NCBI GenBank assembly: GCA_027922465.2
Contig: BQMF02000005.1
Span: forward strand, 1,240,001 to 1,304,000
Direction of reading: 5' to 3'
Source: Turritopsis dohrnii
Taxonomy: Eukaryota > Cnidaria > Hydrozoa > Anthoathecata > Oceaniidae
Length of the DNA stretch: 64,000 nt
Positions 10,682-21,820 of this stretch are shown here, one piece after another; positions within the stretch are counted from its first letter, which is position 1; the number at the start of each line of letters is the position of its first letter. The notes under the pieces are model-generated. The model was given only the letters and a program-made list of their open reading frames with translations. It was not told the DNA's origin and did not search any database. A program made the translations under genes and the position numbers.

Positions 10682-11810
10682 GCAAGATTGGCGCATATAA
10701 ATCCCTCCTCTTAGTCTTCTTTGATCTGGAGTTATAAAGCAATGTATAAAGCAAAGCTTGAAAATTCTTGATTTCTCCTCCGTGGTGAAGTGTGTGCAAG
10801 GTAACGCTCAGGTTGTTGTTATCGAATTTGGTTTCAGTTTAAATGTACGCTTTTATCACTTTCGACATTCTTGAACATGCGATGATCTTGGAGCGAATAG
10901 ACTGGTAGAATTCCATATGTTCAGTCTCTTGTTATTGTCTGGTATCAGATATCAATATTAACTCCTGAAACTTCAAGATAAGGTTTCTCCGATCAAATAA
11001 GAACAAAAAACACTTTGGGTTTTCAGTCCGCCATGCCACAAGACAAAGAAGTCATATGAGCGACGTCGTCGAGATATAGATTCGTTAGTTCTTGATAATT
11101 CATGCTTGAATTCACTGTATACGGTATCTAACTTCAAAATCGATGAGCGCACAACATAGGGGACGAAAAATAAATTCACTGAACGGAAAGTGTACCCATG
11201 TTGTAAGGCTCGAAAAACTGAGCAAAACAAAAATGTACGGGATCGTTTTGCTACAACTAACCTTTACAAGAGATATATCGTCGATCAAATATTTTAAAGA
11301 TGTTAAAGGCCCGTCTCCCCAAATATTTGGACCCAAGAGTTCGTCACCCCATCGCCAATATCGCAAGCTCGATTCTCGGAGATGAAAAACACATCAATTC
11401 ATACTGTTTTTATATTTTTAAAGTAAAAAAAAATCGGAAATAAATACTCTTAATAATGTCAACGTCGACCCAAGTTCCTCTGTGTTTTCTGTGGTTCTTC
11501 AGAAAGCAAAGACCCTGGCGCCGAGGTTGAACTAAACTCAAAGTTTTGAGTTTAATTTGTGTTTCACTCTTCGGGCAGCAGAGAGATCACACCAGATCAA
11601 AATAAAGAGAAACCAATGCATTGCAGTGTCACGTAACATTTGACGGTTGATAATAGACATATTTTAGCGATTGCTGCATGCAATGTTTTCTTTTATTTTA
11701 AGCTGTTTTTTATTACAAGCTTTTCCCTAGAAAAAAAACAAACTAAATACCTAAATATAAAATACTCATATATACATCGTCCCCTTGTGTTTTTTATACT
11801 AAAAACCGTT
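10682..11810. other. Intergenic region between SLC33A1 and the minus-strand gene
   Basis: The two genes converge here. Overlapping open frames near 10973-11385 on both strands have no recognisable domain and look fortuitous. Confidence 0.45.
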
Positions 11811-12647
11811 TCAAATGTTTCGTGTATGGTGAGGAGGAATCCGTGTGTACTTTGCTTGAGTTGTCACCCACGATGTAATTCTGTCGCCATCTTTAGGTGG
11901 GGAAGCCCGAAAGCATTTCCCCATCTTCCTGTCGTAATAAATCTCCCCTTCTTCAAGATCGAACTTTCGCTTTCGGCCCTTTATGACAGCAGAGCACATA
12001 TTCGCGTTGTCGCCATTATCACAACGATTGGCTGGGTTACAAAAGACGACATCCTTTTGCGATCGTTGTTGAGATAAGGAAGAGTTTCTTTTCTGTAAAT
12101 ACATCGAAACGGATATACGTTTTGGCGCCCCCCTATTCACGGAATCCTGTTTGGCAGGAACATGGTCTTGAGCACGTGATATGGGTTGGTCTTTGTCGAG
12201 GGTATCATCTCTATCATGAACTCCATAATCCGTTCCGTATAGGTTCATATTCGGGTCATGCTGGACTCCTAAATAAATGCAAAAGTGTTCTGGATGGTTA
12301 CAATCATACCATAAAGAAATTACAGCAAACTTTGCCAGACTTAAAGTATTCTTAAAAGAAACTTTTGTTTATAACGAACATATAAATTTTGACTTACCAA
12401 AAACATTAAACTCAGCTTCATAGTACCCTCTTCTAAGCTGATTGTAGATGTTCAGGCATTGTGGCTCGTTGACCATCATTCTTTGCTTCCTTTCAAAACT
12501 CAGATATCGATCAATACGTTGAGCAATGCCAGCGAAGTCATACTTACTTGTCAGATGATGACGATGTTCTTCACTGAGCGACTGAAGTTTCCTCATCACC
12601 ACACGTTGCTGTGAAGTAGTAAATGGCTTCGTAGAATACGATTCCAT
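11811..12647 (-). CDS. Unrecognised two-exon gene
   Basis: Exon 1 runs 12647-12398 and exon 2 runs 12268-11811 (minus strand). Donor G|GTAAGT and acceptor TTATTTAG|GA match, and the phase-1 junction rebuilds a Gly codon (NVF-G-VQHD), giving 235 residues. The N-terminal half looks helical and basic (TTSQQRVVMRKLQSLSEEH; IAQRIDRYLSFERKQRM; NIYNQLRRGYYEAEFNVFG). The middle is polar with SLSQQRSQKD and two Cys in CNPANRC. The C-terminal part has KGRKRKFDLEEGEIYYDRKM and a Pro/basic end. No signal peptide, membrane segment or known domain is seen, so no function is proposed. The clean junction, opposite-strand placement and lack of repeat features argue for a host gene. It lies tail to tail with SLC33A1. 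Confidence 0.6.
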
Positions 12648-13064
12648 TACGATAAAGGTTCTAAAACAACAAAGTATTTAATATAACTTTCTCTCTCTTT
12701 AAACACGTCTTGCACTACCAAGAGCTCTTACAAAAAGCGGTTATTTTGTAAATGACGTCAAATTTGACCGATCTATTTTGATGTCAAATATCGAGTTAGT
12801 TCCAGTCTTCCGCAAGATGGTTGTTTTTTTTTATTGTTTCTTGTTATTTTGGAGGAGAGTGTTCTACGCAACGACAAATGTATATAAATCTTTCTGTCAA
12901 AGTATAGCGTTTAGTGCAAGCAACATAGTTCTTATATTGAAGATGATGTGAGCATTTGCTATCACCTTCAATAATCACTTCAATGATATTTCTTTTTCTT
13001 GACGAGCTTAAACGTTCAGATACAATACATCGACAAACATTTCGGCAGCCGGCAAATATAACTA
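12648..13064. other. Upstream region of the minus-strand gene
   Basis: Presumed 5' flank of the preceding gene. No TATA-like motif or other site stands out. Confidence 0.35.
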
Positions 13065-13330
13065 TAGATCTGGTTCACATATGTGACGCAGACGCGAGCA
13101 TAGATGCACGCACATGTGCAGACGCAACAGTAGTGTGCACTAGATCGACGCAGCGACGCAGCAAGGATCAAAAATTTTTGATCCTTGCGTCTGCGTTTGC
13201 GTCGATTTCTTTAATGCCTGGTTCACATCTGCGACGCAAACGCAAGCTCCGCTCGCATGCGCACTAGTCAAAAATATGACATCGGCGCAAGCGCAAACGC
13301 AAGCTGTTCACATCTATAGTGCGATGCAAG
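13065..13330. mobile_element. Two CpG-rich transposon ends (Harbinger-like), head to tail
   Basis: The motif TGGTTCACATMTGYGACGCA is followed by ACGC-rich sequence. It occurs at about 13070 and again at about 13218, with mirror-image GCGTCTGCGTTTGCGTCG between them and an internal palindrome ATCAAAAATTTTTGAT. Terminal repeats of the GGTTCACATxTGCGACGC type are common in animal Harbinger-like miniature elements. A small frame just downstream (MDENVLVVFIRRLNK at about 13361-13408, followed by GTAAGG) could be a first exon of such an element. No opposite end was found. Confidence 0.4.
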
Positions 13331-15663
13331 AGTATTTTCTCTCTTTCTGTTGTTGTGTGTGATGGATGAGAACGTGCTTGTAGTCTTCATCAGACGATTG
13401 AATAAAGTAAGGGATACTTCACTTAATTTTTCTTTTCTAATATTATTATTTTATTTTTTATTTTCTCTACAGTAATCTCTTTGTCACTATTAAAACTCTG
13501 TGTTGTCACCAAATCGTGCAATAGAAACCAACGTGGAGACATCTTCTATACTTTTTGATAACTTCTTAATGTACCACCAAGTATTGATTTTCTGGAAATC
13601 GGCCGTTTGCATCATTGAAGGATCATCGAATCGATGCGCGCCTTTATAAATTCAAAGGAAACTTCAACAGTTTCATTGACAATGCAGGATACGTTCCATA
13701 ACATAAATGTTCATGATCTAGTATTTCTCATGTTTCATCGTTTAATAATATGTTGGTTTAACATGTTATCCATGTTATCGATGGAAGTGTGTCCATCACC
13801 ACCACAACTACTGCTAGAGTAAAGTTTACTTGGTTACTATCCGAAAGCGTCTTAAAGCTGCAATGAACTCCAAATAACAACCAAAGATTCTTGGGACCAT
13901 GATAGGAAATGAAGACAGTATGCGACTAAGACCATAAAGCAGTAAGTGAAATAAATTGGAATATTATCAAAGACATCGAAACATATTCCCCACTATACAT
14001 ATGCAACCTTTGTCTTGGCATATCAACTTAAGTTCTCTTCATCTGATGCGAACTGTTCCTGGTATCTACGATGATCTCCAAATTCTTGAAAATGCAAAAT
14101 GCTTTTTGCAATCGCTCCATAACTGTTACATATGTTATGACCAAGAACTAAAACTAGCTATTTTCATGGTGGCTTAGGTATATTTTAGTGGATGAACCTA
14201 CTAAGAACATACCAACAAGAGCAATGACAGACTGCACGATAAAAGAATGTGAAAGAATAACAACACAATAACAACACATCAAAATGTACAGTTTATTAGA
14301 GCCATGATGATGTCATAAGACGAAAAGCTTCGTTAAAAAAATTTATTGTTTGTTTTTCTTCACTTTTGCTTTTTGATACTATGGCGAATAATTTTCAACA
14401 ACAACACATCTATGACGAAATAGTTGATGTAAAACAAGAAAAACAAGAAAAGGGGATTTGAAAAATCAACAAAATGAAACAGAATAAGGTGTCGCCGTGC
14501 CGATCTGAACTCGGAAATTTTTCAGCACGACTTCGCACTCGGCTAAACACTCGAACCTGGTCGTGCCGTGACGTGGGGCACGGCCAGGCCAGCTGTGTAG
14601 CACGGATCGGTTTGACACGGCTGAATATTAGTTGCTGTGCCGAGCTGAACTAAGAGAAAATTTAATGACTTCAGGTTGGCGCGGCACAGCTGATCCACAC
14701 TCTACCTATAAAGAAATGCGGTTTTCTTTTTGAAACATTTCGAGACAGCATTTATTTTCGCTATAATCATTGTTATAACATACCGCTAAGGCACCCTTGT
14801 CATTCTGAGTTCGTGGAGCTCCACTCAAACTCGGTCATGCTCCATTCGTCACTGTAGACGGTGAGACTTCACAGTGGACATGCTTGGTGAATGCTGCAGA
14901 AATGTTACAACTGAACCCATATCCTACAACTCTGACTAGGTGGAAGGTTGACATCATCTGCAGGGAAATTCTCCGTAATAGAAGGTTTCGGCAAGAACCT
15001 TTCTTTCTTACAATAACTCATATGCTCCACGTAATTGGAATTTCACTGTCGTACCATACGTGGCTGTAGGTAGGTTAAAGTTTCTAAGAAACAATTGACA
15101 ATTTAGCTGATTGTCGCACAATACGTACGGCATGAAACTCTGAGTACTGGAAAACTGTAGTTTTTTCTTAAATAATCTGCTCTATTCCAACAAATATTGA
15201 GGATTAGAAGAACTATTACTTCGACTAAAAGACAATTAATTTATTTAGCCAATAACATGAGGGGGTTGAGTGAATGTATACAAGAACGAGGATTTTGGGT
15301 ACGTGGATAAGTAACGCACTTCGACGTGGAGGTGCTGCACATATAACAGATGCTCGACGCATCAAAGATCAACCAAAGAATCCGTTGGTATTTACTACCT
15401 TCGGAGGAATAACACGCGCATGCTTCACCTTCCAGCCTCGCTCTGAACATTTTGCAGAAAAAACTGCAACAAAATCTGAAAACCTCGCATTTGCTGAAAA
15501 ACTGGATCGGTTGCCCGCTTAATTCGGGTTTATTCGGAAGTCACCTCGTCTTTGTGGCTTTACAGAACATGACGACAACATCAACGACAACGACGTGATG
15601 TCAACTGAATGTCGGCTAAAGCGGGTTTTATACAATCGTGATTGGGAAGAACTTGCTTGTATT

Positions 15664-15718
15664 AAAATCTACATTATCTCCATAATATATAAAAATCTAC
15701 ATTATCTCCATAATATAT
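15664..15718. repeat. Two-copy tandem repeat, about 28-bp unit
   Basis: AAAATCTACATTATCTCCAT plus AATATAT is repeated twice in direct succession with one extra A. Confidence 0.8.
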
Positions 15719-17284
15719 GAAGAAACTTTCTTGCGAGAAAAAAAAAATTAAAGGTTCTATTTTCTACAAAAGTTGTAAAAGTTGCGAAAAATAAAAATAA
15801 TCAGCTTCGGATTTAATTGGTTCCTATGCAAATACGCATTGCACGCACTTATTCTATTTAAGGTTTCATTGGAAAAAAAGAAGCTTTCGAAATATCTTGT
15901 TCACAGTTCATTAAGATGTTTTCGAGCGACAGATGGAAATAAACTTTTGTGAAATCAAAAATCCTACGCGCACGCTATATTTATCTCGAAATAGAAAAGG
16001 TTCAGTTTTACGTTTGATTGAATTAAGGTTCAAAATTTCAAGATATTTCCATCCCACCTCTTATCAGCTAAATTCACAGAAATCGTGATTTATTTACATG
16101 AAGCTATATTTGTTTACATGTTTACATTGTTTATTGTTTACAGTTTGGTAGAGTTGTTCACGAATAAATCCCCACGAATCCATTAGAAACTTCACACCAA
16201 CACTCGAAGTAAGCGTGCAAAGTAATGATGTTTCTTTTGATACTAGAAAAGATTTTCTGTGCAGTTTAGACAATTATGAGTAAATAAGTGCGATAAGTAA
16301 ATTTGATCTGCTCATCGATATCTCGAATTTGGTTTTAGAAATTACAGGTGGCATCACTTTAGTTTTCGTTTTTCCGCCTGTTTATCAAAAGGGCAATTAT
16401 CATAGTTATGATGTATAAGATATCTGTATGCTAGCTTGTAAAAATCATCAGAAACCTTTTAAAAAACTGCAGAAAATCGAGGCAATTTCGATGAAACGCA
16501 AATTTACGATGAAAAGTTCAGTAAAAAATTCGAAGGGAAAATCGTAACTTGGTAACTTGATACTAGCCAAAGAAAATGTTATTCCAAGGAGGTAGAAAAA
16601 ATCTCTTATGATTATTCCTTACACAATATTCACAAGGTTTTGACCAAAACTTTAGATGGTGAAGAGAAATTAAAACCATTTGTTAACGGAGTTTGTTGTC
16701 TCCGTGTGGAACCTTGATGAGTTCATTTGAAAGATAATGTTGGTTTTTCGAAATTGCTGTTGTGGTTTTTACGACCCATCCACTCAAAATTGTTGTTTGT
16801 ATTTGGTTAAGCAATGTGAAGTTGTTTACACGTCATTCAAGTCATCACCAAACCACGTGCTCTCATAAAGTCACATTATCCATACGATAAAGAGGCATAG
16901 CGTTATAACGCTATACTCATACGAGACTAAAATCCGATTATAACTAGTCTGCAGTCAAAACTATGTTATTTGTCTGGTTTAAGCGAGCAAATTACTGCCT
17001 CGTTATGTCAAACGAAAACAAGAGCGTTTCAACCATGAAGATAGTATGATCATATTGGAAAAACACAATCAGAAAAGAAAACAAAAAGTTTAGGCAACTG
17101 ATGGTCTCACTTATTACATGTTGCGGAAGTTGAAAATGAATCACCAACATTGCTTTCCACTCTTAAAGCAGTGACTGTCAGAGTTGATTGTAGAAAAGAA
17201 TTATTATGTCGTTGAGTCATGCGCACTCTAACAACAAAAGATTCTCAGTCATCACAGACTGTGGGTAACAACAATGACAACAAC

Positions 17285-17312
17285 TTAATTAGGTTTATAG
17301 AAACCTAATTAA
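17285..17312. repeat. Perfect 12-bp hairpin
   Basis: TTAATTAGGTTT, a four-base loop ATAG, then AAACCTAATTAA. No gene end is nearby, so it is probably structural or fortuitous. Confidence 0.7.
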
Positions 17313-19062
17313 TGCTTTTTTGTCATTCTGTAAGAGTGATTTATTTTAATTTGAATACAAGATCATCAAACGAAAGAAAATTAAAATGCTGTTGTTGTTA
17401 TTTTCGTTACCTATGATCAACTGTTGACTAACAACTGATCTCATGTTTGATTGACGTAGATCACCTGCCCAGCTTACCTTTAGATAAAAAAAACAACAGC
17501 TTTATCTTAAAAGTTCAAAAACGTAGGTAGCTTCTCACGATCTTCACACGTGGGAAGTAAAGGGGAAAACATTACAACAAACTAAGAATGACCAGAAAGT
17601 AACAACACTAAACATAAAGTCAAGGAAGGGAATCCGTCATTTTATTTTGACTGAATCTTTCAAAAAAATTCATGAGCCTTTCATTCACTACTTGTTAATA
17701 GTGGTTAAGTTTTCTACGGTACCCCATAAGACCCAATTTTTTCCGATATGCCAAAGAACCCAAAAGAATTCATGAGAAAAATACCAGAAACCGAGATGTT
17801 TATGTTCAGTCGCATTTTCTCTGAGAAGGTATATATTTTTTTAGACAAACAAAACAAGCCTTATCGCGATGGAGACGAAGAATAAAAGAAACAATTCTTT
17901 TTGTATAAATTGAGCAATTCGTCTTGATTGTAAACAGTAAAAAATCCTACAAGGCTTAGCAACTATAATATACCTCCTGTCTTCAATTTAAAAGATTTTT
18001 GCATAGCAAAAAAACATTAACGGGAAAAAAAAATCTAAAAACAACAAAATATTAAGAGATATCTTCTTAATCGTCGGTGGTTCGTGGGACGAGAAACATG
18101 TCGTCATGGCAATATCTAACTAAAGAATACAAGAAATAAATTGGCTTTCATCTTGTTTTGGTTGACGGAAAACAACAACTCGATGACGTAACGTTTTAAG
18201 GAATTAAATTAAAGGGGTTGCTGAAAAATCACCTGTAACAATTTCTTCATAAGAAAGGCCTGAATTTGAACTGTCATAAATTCTTTTAAAATATAAACAA
18301 AAAAAAATTGAAGAACTAAAATAATAAATATATAACTTCTGGCTTGTTTCACATAAATTATCATAACTATATTACATTGCATAAATTACTTTTCTCTTTA
18401 TATGTGGCGCGTCATCATAGCGCAAAAAAAAACAACAATGTTCGACTAAAACCACAAAAGTCCCGAATAATTTAAGAAGAATCCGTTCGGAAACTTAATT
18501 AGTTTTGATAGAGATCTCTTATCATCCGACTGTAAGCACTTTTAGAGAGATTGACAGATTATAACCAAGTACGGTATAGTAGTCGAAAACGTGTCATTAA
18601 TCACTAGTTTGGCATGTAGGAAACAATACAGATGTACTTTCAAAAACAATAAGGGTGATTTCGTGGTAGAAACAACACGAATGATTAATTATCAGGATGA
18701 ACGTTTGTATTGAAATGATCAAAAAACGATTTCCGTACTGTTCTTATAAAATCTTGTAAATTAGATTCCACCATCGAATGAATGTTTTTTTCTCTTTCTT
18801 CCTTTGATAATAGTTTTGTCAACAACTGACATAGCAGATACGCCTTTGTACATTTGCCACGAAAATGACGATGTTTACCTAATATAGAAGTGTTTTCTGT
18901 CGTCTTCGTCAGAATAACATTTTGTTGACAGGTCTGATGTTTTCGACATGGACAGGCTAATGACTCTCGAGTCTTGCTTTGTGTATTGAGAGTTCCATCA
19001 TTCCACAACTAAATGAATTGGAATTCTGAATTGGTATAGAATTATCTCCTTTCGTGCATCAT

Positions 19063-19199
19063 TTACCATTTGTAGACCAGATACTGTTGCAACTGACGTG
19101 GAATGTCGAAACTTTCAAGCGTCTCCGACGTCAAATGTTCTTTCCCGACTGTTTGACGTATCTTAAGTCGACAAAGGTCCATTAGTGGTAGTGGTTCAG
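19063..19199 (-). CDS. SPSB1: SPSB exon 2: SOCS box
   Basis: The short terminal exon reads [20 protein letters not shown], then [20 protein letters not shown] and LVYKW before the stop. It holds the BC box ([10 protein letters not shown]) for Elongin C and a C-terminal [11 protein letters not shown] segment equivalent to LPASLKAYLLY of vertebrate SPSBs. It follows the SPRY exon across an intron of 1.9 kb (19200-21087), which separates the two domains exactly. Confidence 0.93.
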
Positions 19200-21820
19200 C
19201 TGTAGATAAAAGAAGAAAAGGGAATAGAAAAAAAATAGTAGAAAAGTTTGATATTCATTCATTTGAAGAAAAAAAAAATCGCTAGAAGTAAACAATACGA
19301 AAACTTTAAACACTATCAACTCGGCTTCCGGTGTTTTATGATGTCATAATTAACCTAACACCAGACAACATCCACGTGAACAAAAAAAAGTCTCCCTTCA
19401 CTAGATTAAAAACATTCGTCCTTTATGATATGAGAATGTATGAAATAACAAGAAAGATTTCAGCATGTCCGGGTTCTACTTGTTGACAAACATATGATCA
19501 ATTAAACAACAGAAAAATGTCAATGCAATTTATTCAAGCCTTCTCCCTACTTCGGATGAATAAATTTTTTTTTTCATTGTTATTCATAAAAAAAAAAAAG
19601 AATTTGACATCCTGAAAACAAAAAGAAAAAATAAACATGGAGAAAATCACGAAATATTCTTTCCCATTATCTTAATTCCTACATTATGTTTGATTACGTA
19701 TCAAAAACCAGCAGCTGGTTTAAATGGAGATTTGTGTATTAACGATGATTTAACAGAAAAAAAACTCGCATGTGAGGTTTCCAACTTTGCTTTAAACCTA
19801 TTGCCACGGTGTAATGAGCACGTGTTGCACAAGGTGTTCAGAACAGCAGAAATTAAACTCAAGGAACAAAAGAGCTTTTGTAAACAAATTTTTGTTTCTG
19901 TTAAAATAACATAAGTGGAACGAAAATATACGCAAGGAGTAGAACGAACTATTGTTCTTTTGAATTGTTAAAAGCAAGAAAAAAGAAGAAAACGGAAAAA
20001 TAACCCTTTGAGGGAACGACATATGAAATTCAGTTAAAAATATTCCCACCCTCAGAAATGAAATTTACCTTTGAAACGTCATCAAAAAGGTTATTTGAAA
20101 ATAAATATTGTGACGTAAGAGCAATTTTTATAGTCGTCAAATAGTTGCTTAAACCGGAGTCTGATTCACGGTCTTTATTTTACTTATTAAAAGCATTTAT
20201 TTATTTGAAATATATCTATAAACAAACGCACATAAAAGCAATTAATAATTACGTCATTTGCGAAAACGTATCAAAAACATAAATAAAAACTACGTGATGG
20301 AAAACCCTTAATAATCATGATTTAGATTCAAATAATTTTATGCCAAGTAAGAAATAAAGAATGAGAGGACATATTTTATATAGCTTTGTTTTTGTGATAA
20401 ATATGTTTTTTCCTCACGTATTCATTTTCATGAAATAAGGCCATGCTTTAGATTATAAAAAATTCATGATTCATTATGTTTTAATCGTCAAGCTCGATTC
20501 AATTCAACGTAAAAATAAAATGGCCAAGCAACACCAATATCTATTAGACAAAACATGAGAAAAGTCTAGAGAAAAATACCGTTTCGTGACAAACTTTCAC
20601 GTGAAAATATTTCAGAAATTTAAATCTTTAGTAGATTTTAAAAGAACCTTAAAAATGAAACGAAAGTTTGTAACACCAAATAAAATTGGGAAGAAATTTA
20701 AAAAAACACACTATCGGAAGAAAGTAAGGTTTTTATTCGAAAAAAAATATGATTATGATGCATTGTACTTGAAAACTGAGCATAAGAAAAATAGGATCAT
20801 GACAACTGGCGGTGAACGGAAATTAGACTTCAAGTTAGAATAACAGCTTTGATAATTTATGTGGGTTTAATGTTGTCATTAAGGAAAACATTGAACAAAA
20901 ATTCGACCAATAAAGTTATGTAAAAATCTTTAGTTAAGACTGTTTGATTGAGTTACAAGAACATAACATGACAAGGCATGTTTTAAAAAAATAAACACAG
21001 ATGAACAGACAGAAAAAAACAGTGCTAGACTTCACAGCATCAAATCAACTGAAAAAAAAAAGAAAAAAATAAGGTGGAAATACTTACGATCTAAGCTTCC
21101 AATATAATTCAATTTAACTTCACAATGACCCCATACAGCTGAAATTGTTGGGTATACAGTTTTCCCTTGAAGACCAGTAAAAGCAACTCCAAGATATTGT
21201 CCGTCAACTTCAAAACTGAGTTCACCACGATCCATATCTAATATACACCTAATCGTATCTGGCACTATAAAGCTAGCATCAGGCCCTAGGTTTCTAGGGT
21301 AAGTTTGTGAAGACACAACTTTTTCGTTGTGGAATAATTTATTTCTACCTAAGTCCCATCCCCAACTTTCAGCATTTGCGCCGACCAAACAGTGATAACC
21401 TGCACAGTGTAAACCAGCTTTTTTGGTGGCAACACCTACAACTGCGTGTGTACCTCTCTGTCTCGTAGACCATGTAAAATCCCAAACATGAAGTCCTTTA
21501 GAATAGCCAACCTTAGCTCTTATTGCATCAGTGCTTTGTGCAACTGGGTGTCTATGTGAAATCCTACAGTCATCTTCTTTAACATAAACATTCATACTTC
21601 TGTCTTCACTGTTCCAACCATGAGCTTCCTGAAGTTTTCGCGAGGCTGGTGGACGATCTAGTAAGATCTCGAGTTTTCGTGGTCGTGGAAAATAATTTTC
21701 ATTTTGATTGAGTATATCTCTTTTTCCAATGTGTTTACCAATCCTACGTCTGATCTTAGTTTCTTTCCCATTATTAAACGTATCAGTGGTTCTTTTCACA
21801 GAACTTATTCTGGAACCCAT
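19063..21820 (-). CDS. SPSB1: SPRY domain-containing SOCS box protein (SPSB1/4, gustavus type)
   Basis: Adaptor of Elongin B/C-Cullin ubiquitin ligases; the SPRY/B30.2 domain binds short target peptides (known family role). Exon 1 is 21820-21088 and exon 2 is 19199-19063. The donor C|GTAAGT and acceptor CTACAG|CT join in phase to give [13 protein letters not shown]. The product is 289 residues; human SPSB1 has 273. Residues 1-70 start [14 protein letters not shown], like the MGQK...K.VD start of SPSB1. SPRY spans about 70-240 with [79 protein letters not shown] and [10 protein letters not shown]. The SOCS box (exon 2) is described separately. Similarity to SPSB1/4 is strong; the SPSB1-SPSB4 split is a vertebrate event, so either symbol would apply. 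No defect is seen. Confidence 0.95.

Larger units (their letters stand above)
13331..19062. other. Long stretch without a recognised gene
   Basis: AT-rich DNA with scattered open frames under about 110 codons, none with a known domain. It holds a GC-richer patch at 14480-14720 with repeated GTGCCGAKCTGAAC motifs (possible transposon debris), a short tandem repeat (15664-15718) and a hairpin (17285-17312). The minus-strand frame 19008-18685 lies just beyond the SPSB stop codon and is probably chance coding in its 3' UTR. Confidence 0.45.

Noticed and set aside
10973..11385. Overlapping 80-85 codon frames on both strands downstream of SLC33A1
   Set aside because: No conserved motif and no splice context; typical chance frames.
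18685..19008. 107-codon minus-strand frame just after the SPSB stop
   Set aside because: It lies in the likely 3' UTR, has no domain, and does not connect by splicing to the SPSB exons.
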